Assembly: GCF_018613155.1 (NCBI RefSeq)
Contig: NZ_JAGGQU010000018.1
Coordinates: 183,695-224,785 of the forward strand
Length of the DNA: 41,091 nucleotides
Origin: Bacillus sp. ISL-55
Lineage (GTDB): Bacteria > Bacillota > Bacilli > Bacillales > Cytobacillaceae
Direction of reading: 5' to 3'
Below, in pieces: positions 26,572-34,457 of this stretch. The notes beneath the pieces are model-generated. The model was given only the letters and a program-made list of their open reading frames with translations, made no database searches and was not told the origin of the DNA. The position numbers and the translations under genes were made by a program. Each line of letters opens with the position of its first letter. Within the stretch, counting starts at the first letter, position 1.

Positions 26572-26728
26572 AGGTTACGAAAATCCAGGTGGTAATCAGG
26601 TTTCATTAAAAGAACATGGAGCCGCTTAAGAAAGTTTCAGAAAATCGTCAATATTGCTCAAATGCAGTCCTGTCAACGATATATGTCGCATCAATAATAT
26701 AACCGTTCCATTTATTACCAATACACCG

Positions 26729-26757
26729 TTGACACAGTAACAACAATTCTTTTAAAT
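26729..26757 (+). promoter_or_regulatory. Candidate sigma-A promoter of the fnr-like gene
   Basis: A perfect -35 TTGACA, a 17-bp spacer and a -10 TTAAAT (4 of 6). Transcription would start near 26764, about 30 nt before the start codon. Confidence 0.6.
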
Positions 26758-26794
26758 CAAAAGTATAGAAAGGCTAAATAAGGAGACGACCTCG

Positions 26795-27487
26795 ATGGAC
26801 AAAAATATATCATTATATAGCTTAATTTTGCAAAACTTCATTGATCGGGAAACAATTCAAAAAATCAAGCCGGATACATTGCTATTTCAGGAAGATGAAA
26901 ATGTTGAGAATGTTTATGTGATCCTCAGTGGAAGTGTATCTGTTGGCCGTGTCCATATGAAAGGAAAGGAATTTATCCTAAAAATCTTGAATGGCGAAGA
27001 AATGATTATTGAATATGAACTGTTCAAGCATAATCCGCGTTATCACTTTTCAGCTAAGACTCTTACAGAATGTGAAATTCTCATGATCAAAAGAGAGCAG
27101 TTCGAGGAATTCATTCTGAACGATAAAACTGCCATGAACGCAATGGTTAACTGGCTCAGTACCAGATACCTGAAAGCACAGATGAAATGTCAGGATCTTA
27201 TCATGAACGGGAAGAAAGGCGGCTTGTACTCCATTTTGATAAGGCTTTGCAATAGTTATGGGGTGATGACAGATGAAGGCATCCTGATTGATCTGCCCCT
27301 CACCCACCAGGAGTTGGCCAACCTAACATACGGAACACGAGAAGTTATCCAAAGAATGCTGAAGGAATTACGCGAGAAAGACGTCATCTTTTATGATCAG
27401 CTTAAGTTCACGGTAAAGAATCTGGCATATTTAAAGAAAGAAGTCGATTGCCAGAATTGTTCATTTGAGATTTGCGGATTGAATTAA
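26795..27487 (+). CDS. Crp/Fnr-family regulator with C-terminal Fe-S ligands (Fnr-like)
   Basis: A 230-residue transcription factor. It has an N-terminal cyclic-nucleotide-binding-like beta-roll (to about 115), a dimerisation helix and a C-terminal winged helix with LTHQELANLTYGTREVIQRML (about 169-189) as the DNA-reading HTH. The C-terminus ends C219-x2-C222-x4-C227, and Asp134 lies in the CQDLIMNGKKGG block. This is the ligand set described for B. subtilis Fnr (three C-terminal Cys plus one Asp binding a 4Fe-4S cluster), including the adjacent NGKKG-LYS-LIRL-NSYG segment. It is therefore an oxygen-sensing Fnr orthologue or close paralogue. AAGGAG lies 9 nt before the ATG. It is divergent from sodA. 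No nitrate respiration genes are nearby. Confidence 0.88.
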   Translation: MDKNISLYSLILQNFIDRETIQKIKPDTLLFQEDENVENVYVILSGSVSVGRVHMKGKEFILKILNGEEMIIEYELFKHNPRYHFSAKTLTECEILMIKREQFEEFILNDKTAMNAMVNWLSTRYLKAQMKCQDLIMNGKKGGLYSILIRLCNSYGVMTDEGILIDLPLTHQELANLTYGTREVIQRMLKELREKDVIFYDQLKFTVKNLAYLKKEVDCQNCSFEICGLN

Positions 27488-27490
27488 ACG

Positions 27491-27524
27491 AAAAAAATCG
27501 TGCTGATTGAAGCACGATTTTTTT
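27491..27524. terminator. Bidirectional terminator between the fnr-like gene and yqgC
   Basis: AAAAAATCGTGCT-GATTGA-AGCACGATTTTTT, with A and T runs usable from both strands. It separates two convergent genes. Confidence 0.9.
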
Positions 27525-28002
27525 ATATTAAAATGAAGAAATAAACGAGCATGATGGTCATGATGATTCCTTTTGTCACCACACTGCTGACAAAACCAAC
27601 CACAGAACCAAAGCCAACCTTAATCGCATCATTCAAATTCTTTTTATTAACCAGCAGTTCAGCCAGTGCCGCTCCTAAAAATGGTCCGATCAGGATACCA
27701 ACGATCGGAATGACAAAAGGCCCGATCAACAAACCGATTGTACTTCCCCACATCCCCGCCTTGCTCCCGCCATATTTTTTGACACCAATGATGTTGGCAA
27801 TATAATCAGCTCCAAACAGCAAAGCCACAAAGAGTCCCTGAATTGACCAAAACAACCAGTTGAAAGGCTCGAAAGAAAAAAACAAACCGTAAAGAATAAA
27901 ACCGCCAAGCAGTAAAAGTACACCAGGCAAGATTGGCACTACCAAACTTGCAAAAGCTCCAACGAATAACACTCCAATGATGATCCAATAAACTAATTCC
28001 AT
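27523..28002 (-). CDS. yqgC: DUF456 membrane protein YqgC
   Basis: A 159-residue hydrophobic protein of the DUF456 family, with about four or five membrane helices and glycine/proline-rich turns (VVPILPGVLLLLGG; IVGILIGPFLGAALAELLVNKK). AAAGGATGG precedes the ATG. The function is unknown. It matches the B. subtilis yqgC position near sodA, but with the fnr-like gene interposed. Confidence 0.9.
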   Translation of the reverse strand: MELVYWIIIGVLFVGAFASLVVPILPGVLLLLGGFILYGLFFSFEPFNWLFWSIQGLFVALLFGADYIANIIGVKKYGGSKAGMWGSTIGLLIGPFVIPIVGILIGPFLGAALAELLVNKKNLNDAIKVGFGSVVGFVSSVVTKGIIMTIMLVYFFILI

Positions 28003-28028
28003 TCATTCCATCCTTTTTGATTGTGAAA

Positions 28029-28187
28029 TAAGAAAAGCGCAAGCGCCTTGTTCAGCCCCGACAAGCGTTGGAGGGCCTGACAGTGAAGTCGCTCTATGAC
28101 TTCATTGGCAGGGCCGAAACGTCTCGAGGGGCTAGGCGCTGGAGCTAGACACTAATCTAAGTGAAAAATTTATACTTTCTTATACAG
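28029..28187 (+). repeat. Short copy of modular palindromic repeat with subfamily-B right flank
   Basis: The core at 28029-28150 (122 bp) lacks the internal module. The inner arms covary: GGCCTGACAGTGAAGTC on the left still pairs with GACTTCATTGGCAGGGCC on the right, although both differ from other copies. The right flank (ACTAATCTAAG..ACTTTCTTATACAG) is similar to that of the 17126 copy. It lies between yqgC and the Na/Pi transporter gene. Confidence 0.85.
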
Positions 28188-28221
28188 TAAAAAAATAAGC
28201 AAAGGTTTCCCTTTGCTTATT
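28188..28221 (-). terminator. Rho-independent terminator of the Na/Pi cotransporter gene
   Basis: AATAAGCAAAGG-TTTC-CCTTTGCTTATT, a 12-bp perfect stem, with six A residues on the plus strand giving the T tract. Confidence 0.9.
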
Positions 28222-28227
28222 TTACCA

Positions 28228-29859
28228 CTATTTCTGTTCGCCTAAAACGTACTCAGCGATGTTTACCGCATGGTCGCCGATTCGCTCCAGGTTACTGATG
28301 ATGTCAACGAACACGATTCCCGCCTGTCCAGTACACTGTCCTTCATTCATGCGAAGGATATGCTGCTTTCTAAGCGTTCGTTCCATTCTGTCAATCTCAT
28401 CTTCTTTTGTGACTACCGCTCTTGCAGCATCAAGATTCTTCTGATCTAATGCCTGAAGCGCCTCTTCTACTGTTCTAACTGTTAGGTTAAACATTACTTC
28501 CAGATCTTCCATAGCCGTATTAGTCATCTTCACTTTATTCGCCTGCTGGTACTCGATTAGTTCAACAATATTTTCGAAGTGGTCCCCGATTCTTTCAATA
28601 TCCCTGACTGTATCGATCAGCATGCTGTGCTCTTCTGATTCATGTCCTGATAGAGAGCTTTGTGACAAGTCTACTAGATAGTCTGTAATTTTACGGTCAA
28701 GATTATTGATTGCTTCCTCTAGCTGATATGCATTAGAAGAATGCTTTGTATTCTTTGTCTTTAAAAACTCATTCGTTTCTTCAAGTCCCTTTAACGCAAA
28801 CTTACCCATGCGCAGGACTTCTTCCTTTGCCTGGCCAAGCGCGATTGATGGTGACTGCTCGATGAATACTGGATCAAGATGCTGAGCCTTATAATCAACG
28901 ATAGAATCTTCACCAGGAATCAATTTCGTCACGATCAATGCCAGTACCGCAATGAAAGGCAGTTGAATAAGAGTATTGGTAGTGTTAAATATTCCGTGAG
29001 CGAAAGCGATTGTCATCTCAGGATTAAGGCTTAAATTATCTCTAAGAATCTCAATTAATTTTGTGAATGGTCCCAATAAAATGACGAATAACGTTGTTCC
29101 AATTAGATTGAAAAGAACATGTGTAGCCGCAGCTCTCTTTGCAGCCACCGAAGTACCAATTGCAGCCAAAACAGCTGTGATTGTTGTACCAATATTGTCA
29201 CCGAACAGGATTGGCAATGCTCCCTGTATATTAATCATTGATTCAGCATGTAAGCTTTGTAAAATACCAATCGTGGCGCTGGAACTCTGAACAATCACTG
29301 TAAACACAGTACCAACTACTACACCAAGAATTGGATTAGAACTCATTTCCACTGTGAGATCATGGAATGATTCAAGGCTTCTCAGTGGTTTCATACCACC
29401 ACTCATTAGTTCAAGACCATAGAACAATGCCCCGAAACCAAATACGATTTGTCCAAAATTGTGAACTTTTTTGCTCTTGAAGAAAAATAACATGATGGAT
29501 CCAACAGCTATAATCGGCAAAGCATACTCCCCAATGTCGATGCCAATGATAAAGGCTGTGACTGTTGTACCGATATTTGCCCCCATGATTACACCAATTG
29601 CCTGCCTCAACGTCATGAAACCGGCACTTACTAGTCCCACGGTAATAACAGTTGTCCCGCTACTCGTTTGTAAAAGGACTGTAACAAAAATACCTGCCAG
29701 TACACCCATCAGTGGATTAGTGGTAAAGCGGTCGAGAATATCGCGAAGTCGATCACCTGCTGACTTCTGCAAACCATCACCCATGAATTTAATGCCGTAT
29801 AAGAAGATACCAAGTCCCCCAAAGAACTCAAACAGCATTTCTTGTAAATTCAATTCCAT
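28228..29859 (-). CDS. Na+/phosphate cotransporter with C-terminal PhoU domain
   Basis: A 543-residue inner-membrane protein. Two Na/Pi-cotransporter repeats in inverted topology carry the QTSSGTT motif (about residue 56) and the QSSSATIG motif (about residue 196). A cytosolic PhoU-like helical domain follows (about 340-543, with SIERIGDHFENI-type and NLERIGDHAVNIAEY helices). It should import phosphate with sodium and may be self-regulated by its PhoU domain. The ATG at 29859 is used because AGGGG lies 8 nt upstream, not the GTG/ATG further out at 29892. PhoP-type half-sites lie upstream. It is divergent from yqgB. The B. subtilis homologue (YqeW) is encoded elsewhere. Confidence 0.92.
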   Translation of the reverse strand: MELNLQEMLFEFFGGLGIFLYGIKFMGDGLQKSAGDRLRDILDRFTTNPLMGVLAGIFVTVLLQTSSGTTVITVGLVSAGFMTLRQAIGVIMGANIGTTVTAFIIGIDIGEYALPIIAVGSIMLFFFKSKKVHNFGQIVFGFGALFYGLELMSGGMKPLRSLESFHDLTVEMSSNPILGVVVGTVFTVIVQSSSATIGILQSLHAESMINIQGALPILFGDNIGTTITAVLAAIGTSVAAKRAAATHVLFNLIGTTLFVILLGPFTKLIEILRDNLSLNPEMTIAFAHGIFNTTNTLIQLPFIAVLALIVTKLIPGEDSIVDYKAQHLDPVFIEQSPSIALGQAKEEVLRMGKFALKGLEETNEFLKTKNTKHSSNAYQLEEAINNLDRKITDYLVDLSQSSLSGHESEEHSMLIDTVRDIERIGDHFENIVELIEYQQANKVKMTNTAMEDLEVMFNLTVRTVEEALQALDQKNLDAARAVVTKEDEIDRMERTLRKQHILRMNEGQCTGQAGIVFVDIISNLERIGDHAVNIAEYVLGEQK

Positions 29860-29909
29860 TTTTTCAACCCCTAGATTTATTTCGACAAACATCTACAAAC
29901 ACAGCTTAT

Positions 29910-29937
29910 TATGAAGGAAATATTAATGAAAAGTAAA
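29910..29937 (-). promoter_or_regulatory. Candidate PhoP box of the Na/Pi cotransporter gene
   Basis: On the minus strand: TTTACT-N5-TTAATA-N5-TTCATA, in exact 11-bp phase. Two half-sites match TT(A/T/C)A(C/T)A fully and one has a single mismatch. The array ends 51 nt before the start codon, similar to the pstS arrangement (62 nt). Confidence 0.65.
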
Positions 29938-29953
29938 CTATTTATGCCCCAAA

Positions 29954-30000
29954 TTTACAATAGCTTAACATTTCCTCGTTATGTTACAAATATGTTACAA
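29954..30000 (+). promoter_or_regulatory. Phased TTTACA/TTAACA pair and ATGTTACAAAT direct repeats
   Basis: TTTACA-N5-TTAACA (29954-29970) and two tandem copies of ATGTTACAAA in 11-bp phase (29982-30000), read toward yqgB. They resemble PhoP half-sites, but only the first pair fits the consensus and the region is AT-rich. Confidence 0.4.
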
Positions 30001-30016
30001 AGCAGAAGTAAAAAGG

Positions 30017-30046
30017 TTGTTATTCTACTATGTGAAAAGCTAAAAT
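30017..30046 (+). promoter_or_regulatory. Candidate sigma-A promoter of yqgB
   Basis: TTGTTA, an 18-bp spacer, then TAAAAT (5 of 6 to TATAAT). It lies 34 bp before the yqgB start. Confidence 0.45.
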
Positions 30047-30079
30047 AGTGAGAGTAATTCTTTTAAAGGACGTGTATCC

Positions 30080-30856
30080 ATGAGTATTTTCACACAATTA
30101 GCAAAAAGCATTTATTCTCCAAAGGTTATTGCTGACACGCGATTTCAGGGAATAGGCAAAACTATCTTATTCGTCTTCATGCTGACCCTAATATCCATCT
30201 TGCCAATAGTCTATTATATGTTTGTTGGGATCTCAGATGCTGTTGGCTCGGTCAAGCAATCCATCAAAACTGATTTACCTTCTTTTACGATCCAAGAGGG
30301 AGTACTGCAGTCAGAAGTTAAAGCACCGTTAACAATCAATAATGGGAGTTTCACGTTAATCTTTGACCCTACTGGTGCTATCGATGAAAGTGAACTGACT
30401 GGCATGGATGCAAACGTTGCAATGCTTAAAAAAGAGATCGTTTTGGCTGCCGGCGGTGGAACCAATGCTGTGCCCTACTCCCTATTTACAAGTGAAACTA
30501 TGACGAAGGATGATATTATTTCTCTCATCAATACGACTGAATCCTCGCTCCCTGTATTGCTCGGAATACTGTTTATTGTCATCTATGTTTTTTCCAGCGG
30601 TATGAAATTTATCGAGGTTTCTCTATTAGCACTCTTTGGCCTTCTATTGAAAAATCTCGCTGGAAGAAAGCTTCAATACAGAAATTTATGGAGAATGGCA
30701 GCATATAGCACAACACTTCCTACTATATTTTTCACGATCATGGCTTTATTAAAAACAACTGTGCCTTACAGTTTTTCGATCAACTGGTTTGTTGCTTCGA
30801 CGATGCTTTTATTAGCCATTAAAGAACTGCCAACCAAGAAATCTGTAGAAAGTTAA
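30080..30856 (+). CDS. yqgB: DUF1189 membrane protein YqgB
   Basis: A 258-residue protein of the DUF1189 family. One membrane helix (about 27-49) is followed by an extracellular domain of roughly 110 residues, and then by four closely spaced helices (about 158-250). The N-terminus SIFTQLAKSIYSPKVIADTRFQGIGKT is the family hallmark. AAAGGA precedes the ATG. The function is unknown. It is divergent from the Na/Pi transporter, sharing a 220-bp promoter region with PhoP-like sequences. Confidence 0.9.
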   Translation: MSIFTQLAKSIYSPKVIADTRFQGIGKTILFVFMLTLISILPIVYYMFVGISDAVGSVKQSIKTDLPSFTIQEGVLQSEVKAPLTINNGSFTLIFDPTGAIDESELTGMDANVAMLKKEIVLAAGGGTNAVPYSLFTSETMTKDDIISLINTTESSLPVLLGILFIVIYVFSSGMKFIEVSLLALFGLLLKNLAGRKLQYRNLWRMAAYSTTLPTIFFTIMALLKTTVPYSFSINWFVASTMLLLAIKELPTKKSVES

Positions 30857-30880
30857 AAAATGCGCCTTTGGCGTATTTTT
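30855..30880 (+). terminator. Rho-independent terminator of yqgB
   Basis: AAAATGCGCC-TTT-GGCGTATTTT followed by further T residues, overlapping the stop codon. Confidence 0.8.
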
Positions 30881-31048
30881 TTCTTTCTGCAGGTTTCTCT
30901 CTCCCCCGCTATGTATCCTCTTAAACAATTGACAGACAGATTATTTTATTTTCTATACATAAACTTTCATTTTTTATCTATTAAATTGGTTCTTAACTCT
31001 ATTTCTCCTGCATAAATAATGATATAAGCATTTAAGGAGGAAGGTCCT

Positions 31049-31405
31049 ATGCAAAAACTAGCGGGATTATTGGTTTTCTTGATAGTAGCTTACGCAGTCT
31101 ACAATGATTTGAGCATAGGAACACTTCCAGCAGCGAAAATGCAGGGACCTGAAACATCAAAAGTGGAAATGGTAGAGATGGAAAAGACAGACACACAGAC
31201 CACTCAAGATATTCCTTTTTTTGAACACGAAGTACTGCCTGGTGATACTGTGCTATCAGTAATTGACAGTTATATGGACAAACCATTGAGCGTGCCTGTC
31301 TCTCAAGCAGTGGAAGACTTTAAAAAGTTGAACGACGGGACAGATCCCCAAAAAATCAAATTCGGGAACGTTTATAAATTCCCGGACTACAGCAGCCAAA
31401 ATTAG
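31049..31405 (+). CDS. Membrane-anchored LysM-like protein, YqfZ-like by position
   Basis: A 118-residue protein with a signal anchor (residues 4-19), a short acidic linker and a C-terminal LysM-like domain (about 56-114: HEVLPGDTVLSVID ... FKKLNDGTDPQKIKFGNVYKFPDY). LysM domains bind peptidoglycan N-acetylglucosamine, so it probably faces the wall. AAGGAGG lies 8 nt before the ATG. It lies directly before ispG, the position of B. subtilis yqfZ. Confidence 0.8.
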   Translation: MQKLAGLLVFLIVAYAVYNDLSIGTLPAAKMQGPETSKVEMVEMEKTDTQTTQDIPFFEHEVLPGDTVLSVIDSYMDKPLSVPVSQAVEDFKKLNDGTDPQKIKFGNVYKFPDYSSQN

Positions 31406-31431
31406 CAAAGGCTAACAATTGAAGTCTTTCC

Positions 31432-31461
31432 TTGTCAATTTGAGCAAAAGATTGATAAAAT
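31432..31461 (+). promoter_or_regulatory. Candidate sigma-A promoter of ispG
   Basis: TTGTCA (5 of 6), an 18-bp spacer and TAAAAT (5 of 6). Transcription from about 31468 gives a leader of about 55 nt before the TTG start. It also shows that the in-frame ATG at 31460 lies upstream of the transcript. Confidence 0.6.
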
Positions 31462-31522
31462 GGGGTTGTGCAACTTAAGGAACATTTTCATGAATTCCAT
31501 TTTTCAAAGGAGCGAATCACTG

Positions 31523-32620
31523 TTGAGTGAAATCATACATCGTACCAAAACCCGCCCGATCAAGGTTGGTAATTTAACTATTGGAGGCAACAATGAAGTT
31601 GTCATCCAGAGTATGACAACAACGAAGACGCATGATGTCGAAGCGACTGTCGCTGAAATCATGCGCCTTGAAGAAGCAGGCTGCCAGGTTGTCCGTGTTG
31701 CTTGTCCGGATGAAAGAGCGGCAAATGCCATTTCTGAAATCAAAAAAAGAATAAACATACCGCTTGTTGTTGATATCCATTTCGATTACCGCTTAGCGCT
31801 TAAAGCGATTGAAGGCGGAGCCGACAAAATCAGGATCAATCCAGGGAATATCGGCAAGCGTGAAAAGGTAGAGGCTGTTGTAAAAGCCGCTAAAGAAAAG
31901 GGTATCCCAATTAGAATTGGTGTAAATGCCGGATCCCTAGAAAGACGGATTCTTGAAAAATACGGCTATCCAACAGCGGATGGAATGGTAGAGAGTGCTC
32001 TGCACCATATCAAAATCCTCGAGGACCTTGATTTTCATAATATCATCGTTTCGATGAAGGCTTCTGATGTTAACCTGGCGATTGAGGCTTACGAAAAAGC
32101 TGCAAAGGCTTTTGATTATCCACTTCATCTTGGTATCACCGAATCAGGAACTTTATTTGCAGGTACTGTCAAAAGTGCTGCTGGACTGGGTGCGATTCTC
32201 AGCAAGGGAATCGGCAACACTGTCAGGGTATCATTAAGTGCAGACCCAGTAGAGGAAGTTAAGGTAGCAAGAGAACTGTTAAAGTCATTTGGCCTAGCAG
32301 CTAATGCAGCAACATTAATCTCTTGCCCAACATGTGGACGAATCGAAATCGATTTGATCAGCATTGCCAATGAGGTGGAAGAGTACATCTCTAAGATAAA
32401 GGCACCAATAAAGGTGGCTGTGCTTGGATGCGCTGTTAACGGCCCTGGCGAAGCACGTGAAGCTGATATCGGTATTGCAGGGGCAAGGGGAGAAGGTCTT
32501 CTTTTCAGAAAAGGAGAGATTGTCCGCAAAGTGCCTGAAGAAACAATGGTAGAAGAACTTAAGAAAGAAATCGATAAAATCGCTGAAGAAAAGATCCGAG
32601 AAGCTGCCATTCAGAAATAA
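31523..32620 (+). CDS. ispG: 4-hydroxy-3-methylbut-2-enyl diphosphate synthase (flavodoxin), IspG
   Basis: A 365-residue 4Fe-4S enzyme of the MEP isoprenoid pathway that converts MEcPP to HMBPP. An N-terminal TIM barrel is followed by a C-terminal ferredoxin-like domain. Cluster ligands are Cys268 and Cys271 in SCPTCGR, Cys303 in [10 protein letters not shown] and Glu310. The TTG at 31523 is chosen because AAGGAG lies about 10 nt upstream and the product then starts [12 protein letters not shown], as in Bacillus IspG. ATG codons at 31460 and 31490 lack ribosome sites, and the former is within the promoter. IspH, the next enzyme of the pathway, is encoded at 39981. Confidence 0.96.
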   Translation: MSEIIHRTKTRPIKVGNLTIGGNNEVVIQSMTTTKTHDVEATVAEIMRLEEAGCQVVRVACPDERAANAISEIKKRINIPLVVDIHFDYRLALKAIEGGADKIRINPGNIGKREKVEAVVKAAKEKGIPIRIGVNAGSLERRILEKYGYPTADGMVESALHHIKILEDLDFHNIIVSMKASDVNLAIEAYEKAAKAFDYPLHLGITESGTLFAGTVKSAAGLGAILSKGIGNTVRVSLSADPVEEVKVARELLKSFGLAANAATLISCPTCGRIEIDLISIANEVEEYISKIKAPIKVAVLGCAVNGPGEAREADIGIAGARGEGLLFRKGEIVRKVPEETMVEELKKEIDKIAEEKIREAAIQK

Positions 32621-32629
32621 ACGATTAAA

Positions 32630-32660
32630 ATGCCCGGGAAACAGTTCCCGGGCATTTTTT
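32630..32660. terminator. Terminator between ispG and yqfX
   Basis: ATGCCCGGGAA-ACAG-TTCCCGGGCAT followed by five T residues. AAAA on the opposite side may let it also serve the convergent yqfX. Confidence 0.92.
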
Positions 32661-32684
32661 ATTGGCATTAATTTAATAGTACCG

Positions 32685-33242
32685 TTAGAAGAACGGCAAT
32701 ATAAAGATGCCGACTAGAATGGAGATTGTCCCTATCCCAATTGCCCAGCTTCCGATAGCGGATCCTCTTCTGCGAGCCATGAAGCCAAGGACAATCCCCG
32801 CAGCTCCGAAAAGAACAGGTAAAATAAACAGCGACAAGATCGATAGGGCAAGAGCTGATAGAGCTAGCCCTCGTCCTCCAGTTGTACTTTCTTCTTCTGA
32901 CCTTCTTGTAAGTGCAGGTGGTGCAGGAGCAGCAATCTCCGCCGCAGTTTCTTCCTGGTACTGTTTTTCCTTACGTACAGGTCGGGCGATTGCAGTCATC
33001 TCCTGGTAGTGTTCATCACGCCCAGGTCCCGCGATTGCAGTCATTTCCTGATAGTGATCCTCACCTTCAGGTCCCGCGATTGCAGTCATTTCCTGGTAGT
33101 GCTCATCACGTGCCGGAGAGTACAGTTCAGTTGCTGTTTCTTCCTGGTATATTTCATCACGTGCATCCCTGATCGTAATGACATCCTGCTTAGGTTCAGT
33201 GATATATTCGGTACCTCTCTGTTTTCGCTCTTGGTCTGCCAC
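32685..33242 (-). CDS. yqfX: YqfX-like membrane protein with tandem peptide repeats
   Basis: A 185-residue protein. The first 115 residues are polar and contain five tandem repeats with core YQE(M/E)TA, spaced 15-17 residues apart. The C-terminus (about 125-185) has two membrane helices separated by a basic loop (GFMARRRGSAIGSWAIG), resembling DUF4190-type domains. The GTG at 33242 follows GAGGG by about 6 nt and gives MADQERK. The ATG at 33272 has no ribosome site. It is at the yqfX position next to ispG. The function is unknown. The repeats are described separately. Confidence 0.8.
   Translation of the reverse strand: MADQERKQRGTEYITEPKQDVITIRDARDEIYQEETATELYSPARDEHYQEMTAIAGPEGEDHYQEMTAIAGPGRDEHYQEMTAIARPVRKEKQYQEETAAEIAAPAPPALTRRSEEESTTGGRGLALSALALSILSLFILPVLFGAAGIVLGFMARRRGSAIGSWAIGIGTISILVGIFILPFF
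32953..33150 (-). repeat. Tandem roughly 45-bp coding repeats in yqfX
   Basis: The minus-strand codons for Tyr-Gln-Glu recur at plus-strand positions 32953, 33001, 33046, 33091 and 33142, that is, spacings of 48, 45, 45 and 51 bp. The three central copies are nearly identical (encoding YQEMTAIAGP or YQEMTAIARP). The outer two have diverged to YQEETA. Confidence 0.9.
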
Positions 33243-33400
33243 TTTAATCCCTCGCTTTCTTAAGTGGAGCATTTATTATTGTTTACGAGTAGTGAGGTTT
33301 TCATCATGGCAATGTTTGACTAACTTGAGAAAGTAAATCTTTTGCGAGCCTTCCATATTTGGTAAGATTAAAGAAAGATCAATGTTTAAGGAGCAGATTG

Positions 33401-33970
33401 ATGAAAAAACGTTTTGGCATAGACATCGATGGTACAGTCACTTGTCCGACTACATTTGTACCTTATTTAAATGAAGGATTCGATTTAAACATTACTCTTG
33501 ATGATATAAAGCAATATGATTTTATGCCGCTTGTATCTGTATCTGAAAGAGAGTTCGCTGCCTGGTTCAAAAAAATGGAACCTGAAATTTATGCTAATTC
33601 TCCTTTAGCAAAAGGCGCTAAGGATATTTTAAAGAGCTGGGAGAATGAGCACGAATTATATTTTATCAGTGCCAGAGGAACACATTTACTTGATCTGACC
33701 AAAGAATGGTTTTCTGCCAACGAACTTAGGTATCATGACATCCATCTGATCGGCTCACATGATAAAATTGAAGCTGCACGTAAATATGAAGTGGATATAT
33801 TTTTCGAGGATAAACACGATAATGCAGTCAACCTGCATGAAGAGCTAGGGATTCCGGTTATCCTCTTCAATACTCCTTACAATCAGGAACATATTCCTGA
33901 AGGAGTCATCCGGGTGAATAACTGGCAGGAAGCAAATGAATGGGTGAAAAACTGGTTTGGAAATAGTTAA
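33401..33970 (+). CDS. yqfW: HAD-family 5'(3')-deoxyribonucleotidase-like phosphatase YqfW
   Basis: A 189-residue cytosolic HAD-superfamily hydrolase of the 5' nucleotidase (deoxy) type. Motif I is GIDIDGTVT, with nucleophile Asp8 and acid/base Asp10. Motif II is FISARG near residue 88, and motif III/IV is VDIFFEDKHDNA with its metal-binding acidic residues. The ATG at 33401 has AAGGAG 8 nt upstream. In-frame codons upstream have no ribosome site. Its size matches B. subtilis YqfW. The physiological substrate is uncertain. Confidence 0.92.
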   Translation: MKKRFGIDIDGTVTCPTTFVPYLNEGFDLNITLDDIKQYDFMPLVSVSEREFAAWFKKMEPEIYANSPLAKGAKDILKSWENEHELYFISARGTHLLDLTKEWFSANELRYHDIHLIGSHDKIEAARKYEVDIFFEDKHDNAVNLHEELGIPVILFNTPYNQEHIPEGVIRVNNWQEANEWVKNWFGNS

Positions 33971-33996
33971 AAACGGCCACTTGCGATGGCCGTTTT
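33970..33996. terminator. Bidirectional terminator between yqfW and zur
   Basis: AAAACGGCCA-CTTGCGA-TGGCCGTTTT. The stem starts at the yqfW stop codon. Confidence 0.9.
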
Positions 33997-34031
33997 CTTC
34001 GTTTTTATCGGTATTATTTTATACCTTTTAC

Positions 34032-34445
34032 TTATTGAACACAGTCAGGGCAGCGACCGTATATTTCGAATTTATGCCCGGAAATATCATAGCCTTTGAA
34101 GCTTGCTTCAATATTCCTCATTGGACAGGTATCAATTTCCTTCGTTTTGCCACAGTCAAGGCAGATGAAATGATGATGGTGCTCTTTATGTGAGCAGGTG
34201 AATCGGAAATGCTTTTCACCTGATAACTCTGTCATTTCCAGGATACCTAGATCAGCAAACACGCTCAAATTCCTGTAGATGGTATCAAAGCTCAAGCTAG
34301 GATAATTACCCTTCATTTGTTCCAGGACATCGCGAGCAGTCAAATATTTGTCATTATCGGAAAACAACTGGAGCATATCTTCCCTTTTACCAGTATGCTT
34401 AAAACCCTGTTCCTTCAACAGGTCCATTGCTTCGTTCACATTCAT
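34032..34445 (-). CDS. zur: Zinc uptake regulator Zur
   Basis: A 137-residue Fur-family repressor. The winged-helix domain has the DNA-reading SFDTIYRNLSVFADLGI segment (about 52-68). The dimer domain carries a His-rich loop, HKEHHHHFIC, and two structural-zinc CxxC pairs, Cys95/Cys98 and Cys132/Cys135. The KEIDTCPM and GHKFEIYG-CPDC segments closely resemble B. subtilis Zur (145 residues). It starts 12 bp after znuB, with GGGGTG upstream, and ends the znuCB-zur operon. A Zur operator precedes the operon, so it should repress itself. Confidence 0.95.
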   Translation of the reverse strand: MNVNEAMDLLKEQGFKHTGKREDMLQLFSDNDKYLTARDVLEQMKGNYPSLSFDTIYRNLSVFADLGILEMTELSGEKHFRFTCSHKEHHHHFICLDCGKTKEIDTCPMRNIEASFKGYDISGHKFEIYGRCPDCVQ

Positions 34446-34457
34446 GAAATCACCCCG

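Noticed and set aside
31460-31522. Longer ispG start at the upstream ATG
   Set aside because: The ATG lies within the predicted -10 region and lacks a ribosome site. The TTG at 31523 has AAGGAG and gives the family N-terminus.
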